Source: Bradysia coprophila (taxonomy: Eukaryota; Arthropoda; Insecta; Diptera; Sciaridae). Taken from it: a stretch of DNA of 64,000 nt. Shown in pieces: positions 22,202 to 33,779 of the stretch (positions are counted from its first letter, which is position 1; each line of letters opens with the position of its first letter). Location of the stretch: positions 798,062-862,061 of the forward strand of contig NW_023503302.1 of the NCBI RefSeq assembly GCF_014529535.1, read 5' to 3'. Position numbers and translations under genes: made by a program. The notes beneath the pieces are model-generated. The model did not search any database. It had not been told where the DNA came from and worked only from the letters and a program-made list of their open reading frames with translations.

Positions 22202-23289
22202 TCACAGCAATGATTTATTAACTAGTTTCACTTTTAGGATTTCTCTCGGCACATTTTCGCTTACAACAAAAACAACTTCTGACTGTAGGCTACCGTCATC
22301 TTTGACAAGTCTCTCAAAGTCTCGACAACCTCCACCAACACCAAAGTAATAGGTTTTGGCCGCCACCAATGCCATTCCATCGTCTTTCAGCTTAGTTTTG
22401 AAAACATTTAAAAGTTTCCCGTAATTGTTGGCATTGTAAATGGTTTCGCTGGTCAAAATCAAATCGTATTTGATGTCATCTTTGGTGGCCTCGACGTACT
22501 TCGACCAATCGCCTGCATAAAATTTGCAACGTTGCAGTGTTTCCAACTTGGTGTCACGGAAATTCAACAAAACATTCTCAATGGTCAGCGTTGATAATAT
22601 GCTGGAATTCTAATAGAAGGAAAATGAATGCCCCTTTGCATATAGGAGAAATACATCAGCAAGTCCTAACTACTCACATAATCACTAAAGTGTACGAAAG
22701 CACCTGCCTTTAAAGCCAAAATACCTAATAAACCCGCCCCACATCCCAAGTCTAGAACATGTTTGCCGGAGCTTAGTTTATACAATGAATCTTCTGCATT
22801 CGTCGGTCTCATGAAGTAGTCACCTAAGTCCTGTGTGCATTCCCATATTTTACCACCGCCTGAATACATAACAGACAAAAAATCTCGTTCAATTGATATT
22901 CCGTGAAAAACTACCCTTACTATACCTTCATACACTCCAGGAATTAAATCGGAATGGTCGCCGGTGATACCAAGCAATTGTTCTTCCTCAGCATTCATTC
23001 GAACGTGCCGCACTTCGATTTCAGCACCGAAAGTCATACTTCCGTAGATTATATTGCTTAAAATCGGCCGGTGGATTTGCGTCGATTTTGGTTGAATTTC
23101 CTCGAAGTCTTTGCATGGCATGCCCTCGTTATCCGAATTCTCGTCATGATCATAGTCTAAGCATAATTGATTTGAAATTTTGCTGTAAATGGTAGTACGT
23201 TGTGTAAAGTAATTGATCATACCGTTTACGTAATTTCCTCCAAATTCATTCAGATCTTCGTCTTTTTGTTGGAAGCCAAATTTGAACAT
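22202..23289 (-). CDS. METTL18: METTL18-type protein-histidine N-methyltransferase
   Basis: Exons 23289-22678 and 22609-22202 (minus strand) join in phase to 339 residues; human METTL18 is about 370. The seven-beta-strand methyltransferase motif I, VLDLGCGAGLLGILAL, lies at residues 178-193. It is preceded by the family-specific SGGGKIWECTQDLGDYF and followed by LILTSETIYN and TYYFGVGGG. METTL18 uses S-adenosylmethionine to methylate a histidine of ribosomal protein L3 (His245 in human, His243 in yeast through Hpm1), which tunes elongation and ribosome assembly. I chose the ATG at 23289 because the frame upstream has no ATG and MFKFGF resembles the usual start. The L3 substrate gene lies 8 kb away in this window. 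Confidence 0.93.
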
Positions 23290-24140
23290 TTTGAGGGTAA
23301 ACAAAATTTATTTTCTGTGCACGTTGCACCTTGTTTGTAGAATGTATAGGGGTTGTTGCAATTTTTAATTGTCTTTTGTGGACAGTGAAATGAGTGAAGT
23401 TATAGGTAAAGAATGAAGCACTGAAAAAGATTGTAGAGCACCCCTACTCTACCTGCCAACAAAGGTTTTTTATTGCCAACTAAGGAAATCATATAAAATC
23501 CGTTACTTTGGAATTCATGACGCAATTTCTTTCAAAAATTGTCTTTCTTAAATTTTTGGGGTCAATTTTTTGTTGATAGAACTTTTGCATTCAAGCGCAA
23601 AATGCGTCACCCTCAGCGATATCAGTTATTTTGTAAGTAGAAACATTTGCTTGCGTCACACTTTCACCCTTAGGGTTTAATGGCGGATTAGCATCAGCGC
23701 CACCATGTCAACTCTCGAGTCATCTCCATGGAAAGATGCGTCATTGTACGCCAAACGATTAACGAAAGATCTTTTATTTCCAGGATGTACCAGGTAGTTA
23801 CCTAATATTATAATGTGAATACCGGAATTTTTCCTTTCTCGAAACATTTTTTTTTTGAAGATTTGATGCTTGCGTTTTAGGTTAAAAAAGGATTTGATTT
23901 GTACTTCCCCGCTCTTATGTCATTGACAGTAAGTGTAGGAATCATTAATCGAGCCTTCGACGTCCTTCCGAAGAAATCAATCTAAACAACGCATTAGATG
24001 AAGCCACCGGGTATTTGTAGGTTGGCTGTGACTCAATGCTTCTGTCACCGATTGTCAAAAAATAGGAAAATTAACCTAAAATCAACTCACTCTATGTCAT
24101 TCAAAACATTTCCCTATGAAGGAAAAGGCAGCAGTTAAAC
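23290..24140. promoter_or_regulatory. Head-to-head promoter interval between METTL18 and mRpL48
   Basis: About 850 bases separate the two divergent start codons. I see no TATA box or other gene. It is labelled from layout only. Confidence 0.35.
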
Positions 24141-24803
24141 ATGTTGAGAAAATCTTTACCTAAACTTTGCAATCTAGCTAAGAGTTACGGAAATGGGCTC
24201 TACAGATCGTACAGTGTATACGAGCCCAATTATTTAGAGGTAAAGATGTGTCCGACATTGTCATAATAACAACAACACTGACGATTGTAAGAAATCTCTT
24301 TCAATGTAGCTCCTAAAGCCGAAGTATCCCATCTATGGGCTATTGAATATCCAAATCAAGGGATACGACTTTCCAGTGCTGGAAAGCTATCAAAGATACC
24401 TAACCAGTGTGGCCAAAGCAATGGATTTGGATGTGTCGAATGGATGGGCTGTTCCTGCGGAAACATTTCAAGTGCTACGATACAAACCCCAAAGTGCACT
24501 TACCGAAAGCGAATACAAATTGACTGTGTACGAGCGAAACATTCAAGTGAGTTTGCCCACCAAAATAGTATCGCCGTGTGTTTACACCTAGTGTTCTTTC
24601 AGATAGTGGATATTATGGCACCTGTTTATCCAGTTCTACTGAGATTGGCTCAGGCATCACTGCCCGAAGGTGTGTCGATCACAGTGGTTGAACATACAAA
24701 GGAACAAGATGAACTTCGGTATGTTCCAGACGGTAATTTAAATGAATTGAAACAACAGTTAGACGAGATGGGTGGACCAGTTCAAAAGAAAAAGAGGAAG
24801 TGA
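24141..24803 (+). CDS. mRpL48: Mitochondrial large-subunit ribosomal protein L48
   Basis: Exons 24141-24239, 24310-24546 and 24603-24803 join in phase to 178 residues. The first 30 residues are basic and lack acids (MLRKSLPKLCNLAKSYGNGL), a mitochondrial targeting sequence. The body carries the uS10-like fold seen in mL48: YPIYGLLNIQIKGYDFPVLE, then a helix-strand unit ending in YERNIQIVDIMAPVYPVLL. It ends with a lysine-rich tail, VQKKKRK. It acts in the mitoribosomal large subunit. Similarity to Drosophila mRpL48 is by recalled motif pattern, and the assignment is firm at family level. Confidence 0.9.
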
Positions 24804-25571
24804 AGTGTGTATATCACTGTCCAGTACATTGTATAAGTCATTTGGTCGATAAAGAGTTAGTTTAAAATTGAATTGAATTCAGCCGGGTTTTTGTTTAAAT
24901 AGAATCCAGTTTGCTGGCGCTGAAATGAAGGAAGATCCAGTTTTTGTCAGAAATGTTCAGATATTCCAAACGAGTCTCGAATTGAATCCATTTCTATGGC
25001 TTTTGATCTGAAAAGGACGTACAGCTGAGAATTTAGATTTTCTCTCATTTTTGAACATACTGATGAACCTTCTGCTTCCTATGGCGATAAGAGAGTGTTT
25101 CATACAAAATCTCTGTCGACGAAAACAGATCCTAAAAATGAGACGACACATCACCATAAAATTTTCGAGATGAAGGTAAAATAATCGACATTCAAAGTGG
25201 GCATCGACCACATTTGCATCCACAAAACATTACACTCCTACGAATAGTGTAAGATATATAGTTAGTTGTCCATAAAAGCTGTGGAACTTGTAAATTGATT
25301 TTCAGCAAAAGAAAACGTTGAAAATTCGACCACACTGCTAACCATTTCATGACATGAAGAAGGAAGTAGAATTTATAGGATGCCTTCAGTAAACCGAAAA
25401 ACTTAGCAGAGAATCCTGTGCCAAGACAAACTTCAGTTTCTTCATCAACTTACATTTATTTATTGATTTTATTATCGCGACAATGAAAGTTCCAACAATA
25501 ACTAAATTCAAAGGCTTTGTATGATTTCACTGTACGTTCGCCTTTAAAATTCTGGTGTTTCGTTGAATGAT
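24804..25571. other. Convergent interval between mRpL48 and Iws1
   Basis: 3' ends of both genes and AT-rich spacer. A minus-strand frame (25223-24957) has no support. No gene is seen. Confidence 0.45.
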
Positions 25572-28183
25572 TCAAAGAGCCATTTTACGGCCTTCGATCG
25601 ATATATCGACGGCACGACGTGAACCCTTAAGTCGTTTAGCGTCAATGAATTTCTTTAAATGTTTCTCGTACCGATTCGGTTTCTTTTTGGTAATCTAATC
25701 GTAACAGAGAAATAAAATTGATCGATCAATCAACAACACATCGCCGACGCCCACAAAACATATTTTCGTCATAATTGAAAATACTTACTCGACTCATGTC
25801 CACATCACTGGTTGATTTCGGTCGAACGACGTAATCTTTGTTTGATGGTAACGGCACTCGAGCCCGACTAACCCATCCCTTATCGCCAGGTCGTAGTAAT
25901 CTAAGAGAAAATGAAATGAAAATTTGATCTGAAAAATCAAAAAATGGAAAATTCTAACGTACTTTTCGCCTTCATTAAAGACGGGCAGTTCTTTTCTTTT
26001 CTTTCCGCTACTATTAGGTTCTGGACTGCTTTTTCGTTTCTTCGGCATTTGCTCCAAATCACGCTGCAATCGTTCTTCGCGTGACATAGCCCGAAGGTCA
26101 GCGCTCAGATTGAATATTGGTCTTGCCCATTCGGAAATCAATCGACCAGCACGGTCCCGATTCAGTTTCGTTTCTCTTGGATGTTTATACAAATACATAA
26201 CGGCCTTACCAATGCCCGATTGCTTCAAGTATGATTTGTCGATAGTTGGAAACTGTAAAAAAAAACTGGTAAATCATCGGAGTAATAGCACATAATTTGC
26301 GTGTTACGTACATCGGACAACAGCTTCAAAATCTGTTCTCGAATTTGCAGGCACGGCAGACTTTTGTTGGGTAGTGGAGCTAACCAATCGGTAAGGACAT
26401 TCAATATGTTGTGTTCTAAGAAAGCCAGTTGCAGATCCTTTTTGATGAGCTGCGACATAACCGATTTAAGCATAGAAATTTTCTTTGTTGCCGGCTTATT
26501 CAATTGATTCAATTCACGGTCTTCCTCAGCTGCCTGACGCATATTTTGGATTAGCTGATCAATGATATCATCATTGTCGTTAATAATGTCTATGTCGCGA
26601 CGTTTACGTCTTTTCGTCTTTTCTTCGCGTTTTCTGGACAACATTGCCTCAAAATCAGACTGAAAATCGTTCCTAAAATAACGAAAGAGAAACAGAAATT
26701 AGCAAAAACGACCAGAGAAAGGTTTCAAAATCACTCACGATTCTTTGTTCCCATCGTTTTGAATACCCTCGTCAGAACTTTCTCCGTCTCTTTCTGGTCT
26801 ATCATTATTCTCATCCCCTTGTGTTCCAGAAGTTTGATTTAATTCATCGTCGTCGCCTTCGTTGTCGGTGTCTGTAATTTTTGCGCGTTTTTTCGCTACA
26901 ACCTGATCTCCTATTAAAAGTGGAAAAAAATTCTTAGTAACGAAAGCACCCAAGTCTGTCGCCCGGAATTTATACCTTCGTTCTCAGAGTCACTTAATAT
27001 TCTAGCGCGGCCTTTCTTATGACCTGGCGATAGGGATCGACTGCGTGAGCTTCGACTTTTTGATCGGCTACGGTTGCGAGATCCACTTCGACTACGGGAT
27101 CTGCTACGACTTCTCCGAGAACCACTTCGACTTCTCCGGGATCCACTTCGACTGCGCGATCTACTGCCACTTCTTCTCGAGCCGCTACGACTCCGAGATC
27201 CACTTCGACTTCTTCTTGATCCACTACGACTTTTTCGCGAACCGCTTCGACTTCTCCGTGAACCACTTCGACTTCTTCGTGAACCGCTTCGACTGCGCGA
27301 TCTGCTTCCACTTCGACTTCGTCTTGATCCACTTCGACTTCGTCTTGATCCACTACGACTTCTTCGTGATCCACTTCGACTACGTCGTGATCCACTACGG
27401 CTTCTTTGCGATCCGCTACGACTTCTTCGTGAACCACTTCGACTCCGTGATCTACTGCCACTTCGGCTTCTTCTGGAACCGCTTCGACTACGAGATCCGC
27501 TTCGACTACGCCGGGAACCACTTCGACTACGTCGTGATCCACTTCGACTACGTCGTGATCCACTTCGACTACGTCGTGATCCACTTCGGCTACGTCGTGA
27601 TCCACTCCGACTTCTTCGTGAACCACTTCGACTTCGATTTGAGTGATTGCTTCCAACGGATCCACCTCTCTTTCCAACTGAAACTATGCTTCGACTGCGA
27701 CTCCGACTTCGTTCTTTCTCAGCTTGTTTATCTGGACTGGAACTGCGACTTTTCGGATCCGAGTTTTCTTTACAATTTCCATTTTCAACAACATCGGGCT
27801 GGTGGCTACCACTTCTTGAACGCGATCGACTTTTTGGGGAGCTTGGTGACTGTGATTTCTCTCTAGATGAGTTTAGAGGTGTCTCCGACTCAACAGACTT
27901 ACTTCTACTTTTCGAACTTCTGTCGTGTGCAGAATGTGATGTGGATCGGCTTCTTGACCGTGACTTTCTCGGTGAAGAATGCGCATTCGATTCGACTGAA
28001 CTGCGTGATCTAGAACGACTTGAGCGATCGACAGCTCTAGATGGTGATGGTGATCGATCTAATTGTAAGAAAAAGCCAAACAAACAAAAGTTACGAATTT
28101 TTACGAAACAAACATTGTCAACCACATTATATGATATATACGAGCTATGATGCGTCAATGTACGAACCTTCTTTATTTTGCAT
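25572..28183 (-). CDS. Iws1: IWS1/Spn1 transcription elongation factor with long RS-repeat domain
   Basis: Seven coding exons on the minus strand: 28183-28168, 28058-26976, 26910-26739, 26672-26312, 26252-25963, 25900-25789 and 25694-25572. All phases agree, giving 718 residues. Residues about 6-366 are an Arg/Ser-rich low-complexity region with many RSRSGSR units. An acidic linker follows, then the conserved TFIIS-N-like domain: [60 protein letters not shown]. The C-terminus is [13 protein letters not shown] and [18 protein letters not shown]1 binds Spt6 and elongating RNA polymerase II and couples transcription to histone modification and mRNA export. The start is the first ATG in the short first exon; an upstream in-frame extension is possible. 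Confidence 0.93.
27060..27640 (-). repeat. Coding minisatellite encoding the RS repeats of Iws1
   Basis: About 580 bases are built from units of 21 bases (and shorter 15-18 base variants) encoding RSRSGSR-like heptads. Because the codons are restricted, the antisense strand is also open in two frames; those frames are artefacts. Array length is likely to vary between alleles. Confidence 0.8.
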
Positions 28184-28490
28184 TTTGGCTGGATTTGTGT
28201 CGCACTTGTTCTGCTGTGGTTTATGGGACGCGTTTACATCAGAAGAACAAATAAATATCACCAGAATTGCAGTTAAAATGTTTTTATAATAACATTCTAA
28301 GTTGATATTCTTGCGGTAAATCCAATTCAATCGTTGACTGACAATAAAAATGCAAAATGACTTACAGCATAGAGCGAATGAATGAAAACCGTATGAACAG
28401 TTCACTCCGTTCATTATTTCGAATTCATTTTAGTTAAATAAGTGAACAGTCCCAGAGGAAAATGTGCTTAACATCCAAGGCTATAGACTG
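28184..28490. other. Iws1 5' flank
   Basis: It contains the Iws1 5' UTR and promoter. No TATA box stands out and no other gene is seen. Confidence 0.4.
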
Positions 28491-28498
28491 CTGGGGAG

Positions 28499-30696
28499 CA
28501 GGCGCGCCGACTTTTGTTTTGGTCGTATGTTGCAATCTAAACTAATTGCTTTAAGAGCAGGGAAGCAATTAAATTACAAAACAGCAATTTCCCTAACTAG
28601 TGCGTTAGTGCAAATTTTGCGCAAAATATGTCTCCACATGGAATTATACGATAGCGTCAAAAATTGATTTTGATATCCTCAAAAAATATTTTTAATATCC
28701 TGTACGGATGGTAGAATGGTAGTCCTAAAAAATAATTTTTATATCCTAAAAAAGAACATAGCTAACGCCGACCCGTACGAAACACCTATTCGTATCAAAA
28801 GCCTTTACTGTGAAACTCTTCATTTCTTTTACTTCATTCTCTACTGAAAAGCTATTCGCCCTTTAAAATCACTTACATTATCTTTCTTTGCCATGTCAGC
28901 ATATACAAATAAATTGCCGGAGGCAATATAAACAGCCCCGTACGAAGTCAACTTTCATAAATTCCTATTTAAGCAGCTATATACCGCTATATTTACCTAT
29001 ATAAATAAACATTTCACAGATGAATATGCTATTATATAGCTCTATATGCCTGTATATAGCTCAATATAGGTGAATATAGATATATATAGATGTCCATATA
29101 TGGAATGCCTGAAACACCCCACACACATAACAAATTATTTCCATGTTAACAGAAACACTCTAAGTACCATTTTTCCCAATATATATCACTTTTATTAAAA
29201 TCCAATATGGCCACCGGCAGCCATTTTGTTAGGAGACCGGAAATTTTCCGACGCTTTACATTCGTTAATACCTTTCAAACAAAAAAAATCATGAAATTCG
29301 GTCAAAATTTACTCGAGATATTGACAAAATACTCCACGTTCACTGTACGGCCTAGTAGCCAGATAAGAGCTCACTCCAAGAGACCTAGCTCACGCTCCGG
29401 AGAACATAATTTCAAAAACTTTTTTTTCCCTGATTGGTACGGTCAATACCTATCTAATAAAGCCAAAACAGACGAAATATGTTGAAATGTGGCCGACCTA
29501 CAAGCAAAAACTGCTTGCCGCCCTGTGCCTGTTTCACACCAAGGGGTCTAACTCACGAGTCGGTCATCCGAAAAGGATGTACATTACTCTTCGTAAACAG
29601 ACAAATTCCCTAGATTGCACTGAAGTTTCGACAACATGAGTATCAATGACGTACCGAAGAAACTATGGGATCCTGATGAAACGACGACTAGTCGGTAATG
29701 CTTAATTTCCACTTATGCCGTTTTGCATCCGTTGAGCCAAACCACGCCTCTTTTTTATTGTTTAAAGAGTAAACGGAGAGCAAACGTAGCGTAAACGGCG
29801 TAAGTGGAAATCAAGGGTAGGTCACCGGTATTTCTCGTAGTTTCTACACTTCTTTCATATTTTGTAAAAGGAATATTCCATTTACAAAATGGTTAGAAGC
29901 GACGACTTGCTGAAGTAACGATGACTAATCGTCGTTGCTACAGGAACTCGTCGTCTCTTCAGGAAGTCCGAAGTTGTCGAAACGTCTGTGCAATATTCCT
30001 TTGGGGCGAACGTTATTATTCGTAAAAGGAGAAATTCTATTAGGGTCGAGCAGAACCCCTCAGCTGCGTTATCGTTTGTATAAGAATAGATTTCATAAGG
30101 TTTAAGATAACAGCTTTACATTCATATTCATAAAAGGAGAAATTCTATTTCTAGGACATCGAATTTATCTTTCAAGGAAATCAAAAAAAATGTGGAATAT
30201 CAATTGTCGGGATATCAAAATCCTTTTTTCAGGATAGAAAAAAATTTGGGACATAATTTGATCAAAATTATTTTTTGGGATAACAATTTATCATTTTAGG
30301 ATTATCTGTTTAAATACTTCCCTAAAAAATTTTGGAGCAGCTCGAACTTTCTCTCAGAAGGTCTGACATATTTGTCTAATCTAGCTTCCATCTTAAGTCT
30401 TAAGTGACTCCAACAATGTTGATTCTGGCATTTCGCACCTTCCACTTCTATATCTGACGCAATTTACTCTATAAGATCTTCGGACTTGTGTAATAGCTCT
30501 CATGCATAGGCTCTACTGTAATATACTCTCGAGCAGTAAAATCATTTTCGCAGATTTTCGAGATTTCTGTGTAGCAAAGTAGCAATCAAGGTCGAGATCT
30601 AGGAACTAAGAAATCTCAGTAAAATTTTTATTTCTTATTCGCGTTTCGCCGTATGTTGCAATGGCAACAGTCGCAATACTGTACTCGGCGCGCCTG
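28499..30696. mobile_element. 2.2-kb non-autonomous hAT-type element
   Basis: Inverted ends CAGGCGCGCCGA (28499-28510) and TCGGCGCGCCTG (30685-30696) are perfect and flanked by an exact 8-bp duplication CTGGGGAG (28491-28498 and 30697-30704). Just inside, GTATGTTGCAAT recurs in inverted orientation on the other side. Perfect ends and target duplication suggest a fairly recent insertion. No transposase-like frame is present; the longest frame (29207-29485) has no recognisable domain. The interior carries TATAT-rich simple repeats near 28975-29095 and a nested inverted repeat at 29703-29814. Confidence 0.82.
29703..29814. repeat. Short inverted-repeat element nested in the 2.2-kb element
   Basis: TAATTTCCACTTATGCCGTTTTGC at the left is mirrored by CGTAAACGGCGTAAGTGGAAATC at the right, with about 60 bases between. 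It looks like a small MITE inside the larger element. Confidence 0.5.
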
Positions 30697-30937
30697 CTGG
30701 GGAGGTCACGTAGATCGCCATTTTATTAGATGTGCACACACCGCACACACAAAACAGAATTCACCTCGGAGGACATAGCAATTTAAAAAAAGGATTCTAA
30801 TGCACTCATTTTCATATTATTTGACGAAAATAATGAATGCGTTCGAGATAAATTGACCGATTTTATAGAATCGGCTGTATCTGGTATGTACATTCATTTC
30901 TTATATTAGCATTCTAAACTTTTGCAGTTTTGATGTG

Positions 30938-30962
30938 GGTGGGTGTGTGTGTGTGTGTGTGT
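30938..30962 (+). repeat. GT microsatellite
   Basis: GTGGGTGGG followed by about nine GT units. Confidence 0.85.
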
Positions 30963-31153
30963 TAGATATATAGGCGGAAGTAATGCCATACAAACCGAAT
31001 CAGATGTGCGGTGGCACGAAAGTTCGATACAAACTCCATCTCTTGCTTTCGTTAAATACAAAACAAAATTGCTTAGAAATGTGCGCCTCTTTAAAAACAC
31101 AAAGCTTAGGAACCTGAGCCATCTATTTTGTGAGGAGCACAATATTTTCCACT

Positions 31154-31363
31154 CTGTAAACTTTGGGGAGGTCATGTAGATAAAGATACGCGGGTGACAC
31201 ATCACAGTTGATGATAAAATGGCGGATTTCATACAAAAATTCACCTCCTGTGACGACTCTTGTCGCCGTGACGATGATTTTTTTTATTGTTAATCTCCAG
31301 AAGTCGTGTGTTGACGCGTATCTAACAAAATTCTGATTTGCGTGAGCTCCCCAAAGCTTACAG
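31154..31363. repeat. Inverted-repeat element, 210 bp
   Basis: CTGTAAACTTTGGGGAGGTCA at the left pairs with TGAGCTCCCCAAAGCTTACAG at the right. A related sequence (CTGCTGGGGAGGTCACGTAGAT) spans the insertion site of the 2.2-kb element, once its duplication is collapsed, so that element landed in another copy of this family. Confidence 0.55.
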
Positions 31364-33779
31364 CTTTGCAATATTTTGTGAAATACAAATAGATCATAGT
31401 CAACCATTTTCAAAAAATAGTGCCATTAGAATCAAACTAATGTGGGCCTTGCGTCTGAATCGCATTACCTGCCGACACAACTACCTTGGTTTTTCTTAGC
31501 AAGTGAACAGATTTGTTTGGTTGGTTCATTTTAGATGGATGTGATGGGTTTTAGTGATGTGAGCTGTTCATACCCTTCATACCCATGCAAGAAGTTGTCA
31601 AAAAAAAATCCATGAAAATATTTTTTTTATTCTACTCTATAACGAATCAAATAACCTAATCGAGTACAAAACATAAAATTAACTTGGTAAGATGTTTCAC
31701 AATCGACTGACCAAACTGAAAGTCGCAAAAATATCAAATAATTAAAAATTTATTTTTCTGATTGACCACAGTAAGTGTTCGTGGGTTGTTGACCTAAAAC
31801 AAATGGTTAATTTACTTTGATTCTCAAAAATAAACATAAACCGTATACAATTAGACCATCTAAAATGATTTTATGGGATGTTGATAGATCAGAGCTAGTT
31901 CGATATTTATGTGTCATGTCAGTTCGTGTTTACTGAAATATCAAATTGTAAATTCCGTTTACACTCGCTGACACAATAATTTTAGAAGAGCAAAGTTTGC
32001 CTTTTGATTGTGCTGCAAGTAAGTAACCAGATCATTTATGTATATTGCAAAAATGGGTTTTGTATTTCGCATCTTTTGTCAAGTGTCAGCATTATTGTGT
32101 GCTACATTGGACAGCAGCTGAGCATTGAAAGCATAAACAAAACGATAGGTAAATAACAATAATAACAACAACAATTTCCTAGAAGTGTTCACATTACCGT
32201 TATTGATAAGCGACACTATTAATGATAGTCCGCCAGGCCAGGCCGATTTACACGCAATAATTAGCTATATGTGAGCGAGCATATTAATTAAAAGTATGAA
32301 ATGCATCTCAGACGTGTGATTCTATCTTCAAATGTTAGTGGTTTTTGCGTATTTAACATTTTAGGGCAAGAAGAAAAAGAAAAACACTTTATTTAGAATG
32401 AAACAGTCGAAAAATTGAGATCTCACAGCTTTGTTGTTTTGCTTGAGAGTAGCAATGATTTCAATCTGTTTATTGATGTGAATCAGCTGCTTCCGGTGTG
32501 TTTGAAAGTGAAAGCAGACGGTTGATGCATGTACTGGGAACATTCTCTAATTAAACGCTTTCGATAGAAAAACTTCTTCGATTTATTTTTATGCCATTTC
32601 TCCTTTAGATGAGAAACAATCAACGCTCATCTTAAACCTATTGAGAACGCAGCAGATCGCTGTGACGGTAGTCCCGTACGAACCTGCATTTAGGACGTAC
32701 TCAACGCTAGAAGAATACATGTATCCAAGTGTGAAACTGCATTTTCCAGCACGAAAAGTCAAATGCATGTCTATAAAATCCACCCTAAAAATCTAGGCCG
32801 TGGCGTGGCCTGTGGAACTTGCTAGACCTGAAAATTAGAATGTTTTTGACTAGATGTATTGCTTCTTGTGATGCATGAACTCGTAAAACTGTATAATTTT
32901 CCGTTTAGAACCGAATCTATATCTGTTATACTTGACGAGCCAAAACTAAAGCCATCAAATTTAAAAAGAACTCTAGAACACTAGTAAATTCACAGTGTTG
33001 ACATAATACTCGGTCTTCAGTTCAGTTGTACCCTTTGAATAAAAAAATAGAAAATTGTGAAAATTTACTCAATTGCACAGAATCTTTTTATTTATTCTAC
33101 GGCTGATTAAGGCGACTTACCCTCACTCCAAGAGTAGTTGCTTATGATGTAGTGAGCCAATTTTAACAAACATACTTTTCCAGGAGAAAATCGTTGCTTC
33201 CAAAGTTCTCGAATTCTTATTTCTTATTCCGAATTCGTATTTTACATTCGAGTTTCGAGATTATCTGTCCCTTCAGTTGTTATTTTACACCGAAAAAAAG
33301 CATAACAAATCGATGACTATTTTTGGAAAATCATTTTTGTAGATTTCCACCAATTTTCCCATTTTTTTATTTGGGGAAATTTGAGAAAATTCTGGAAAAT
33401 GTGGGGAAACTTGTGAAACATGGCACATTTAAAAATAGTTCAATTTAAACTGTTGGATCTATTAATGAATTGAGTAAAAATATTCTAAGTTGCTATCTGA
33501 TACAATTGTTAAAATAATTTTGGATTATTCAGTCAAAATTCTGCATTATCACATTCACTCGATTGATTAATTTTTTTTTCCCTAAACTTACTAGCCAAAA
33601 TTAACCGTACTTTAATTCATGAAGTTAGACAAGTATTCCGAGTCTATTAGGCTAACATTTATTGTAAATGTCGGTAAAATAAATATATGTTTTTTCTCTC
33701 TTACCACAGATTCTGATCTAATATCTAAATAGTGAAATCCATGCTAATACTTCTTTAATCGTTTCAGTATCTTATTGTT
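31364..33779. other. Long spacer upstream of the MUT-7-like gene
   Basis: About 2.4 kb with no supported coding exon, RNA gene or bounded repeat. The 5' UTR and promoter of the downstream gene should lie near its end; a pyrimidine tract and TTTCAG just before the ATG suggest a 5' UTR intron. Confidence 0.45.

Noticed and set aside
27045-27866. 273-codon and 190-codon plus-strand frames
   Set aside because: Antisense shadows of the Iws1 RS-repeat exon.
29207-29485. 92-codon frame inside the 2.2-kb hAT-type element as a possible transposase
   Set aside because: No hAT dimerisation, zinc finger or catalytic motif is visible.
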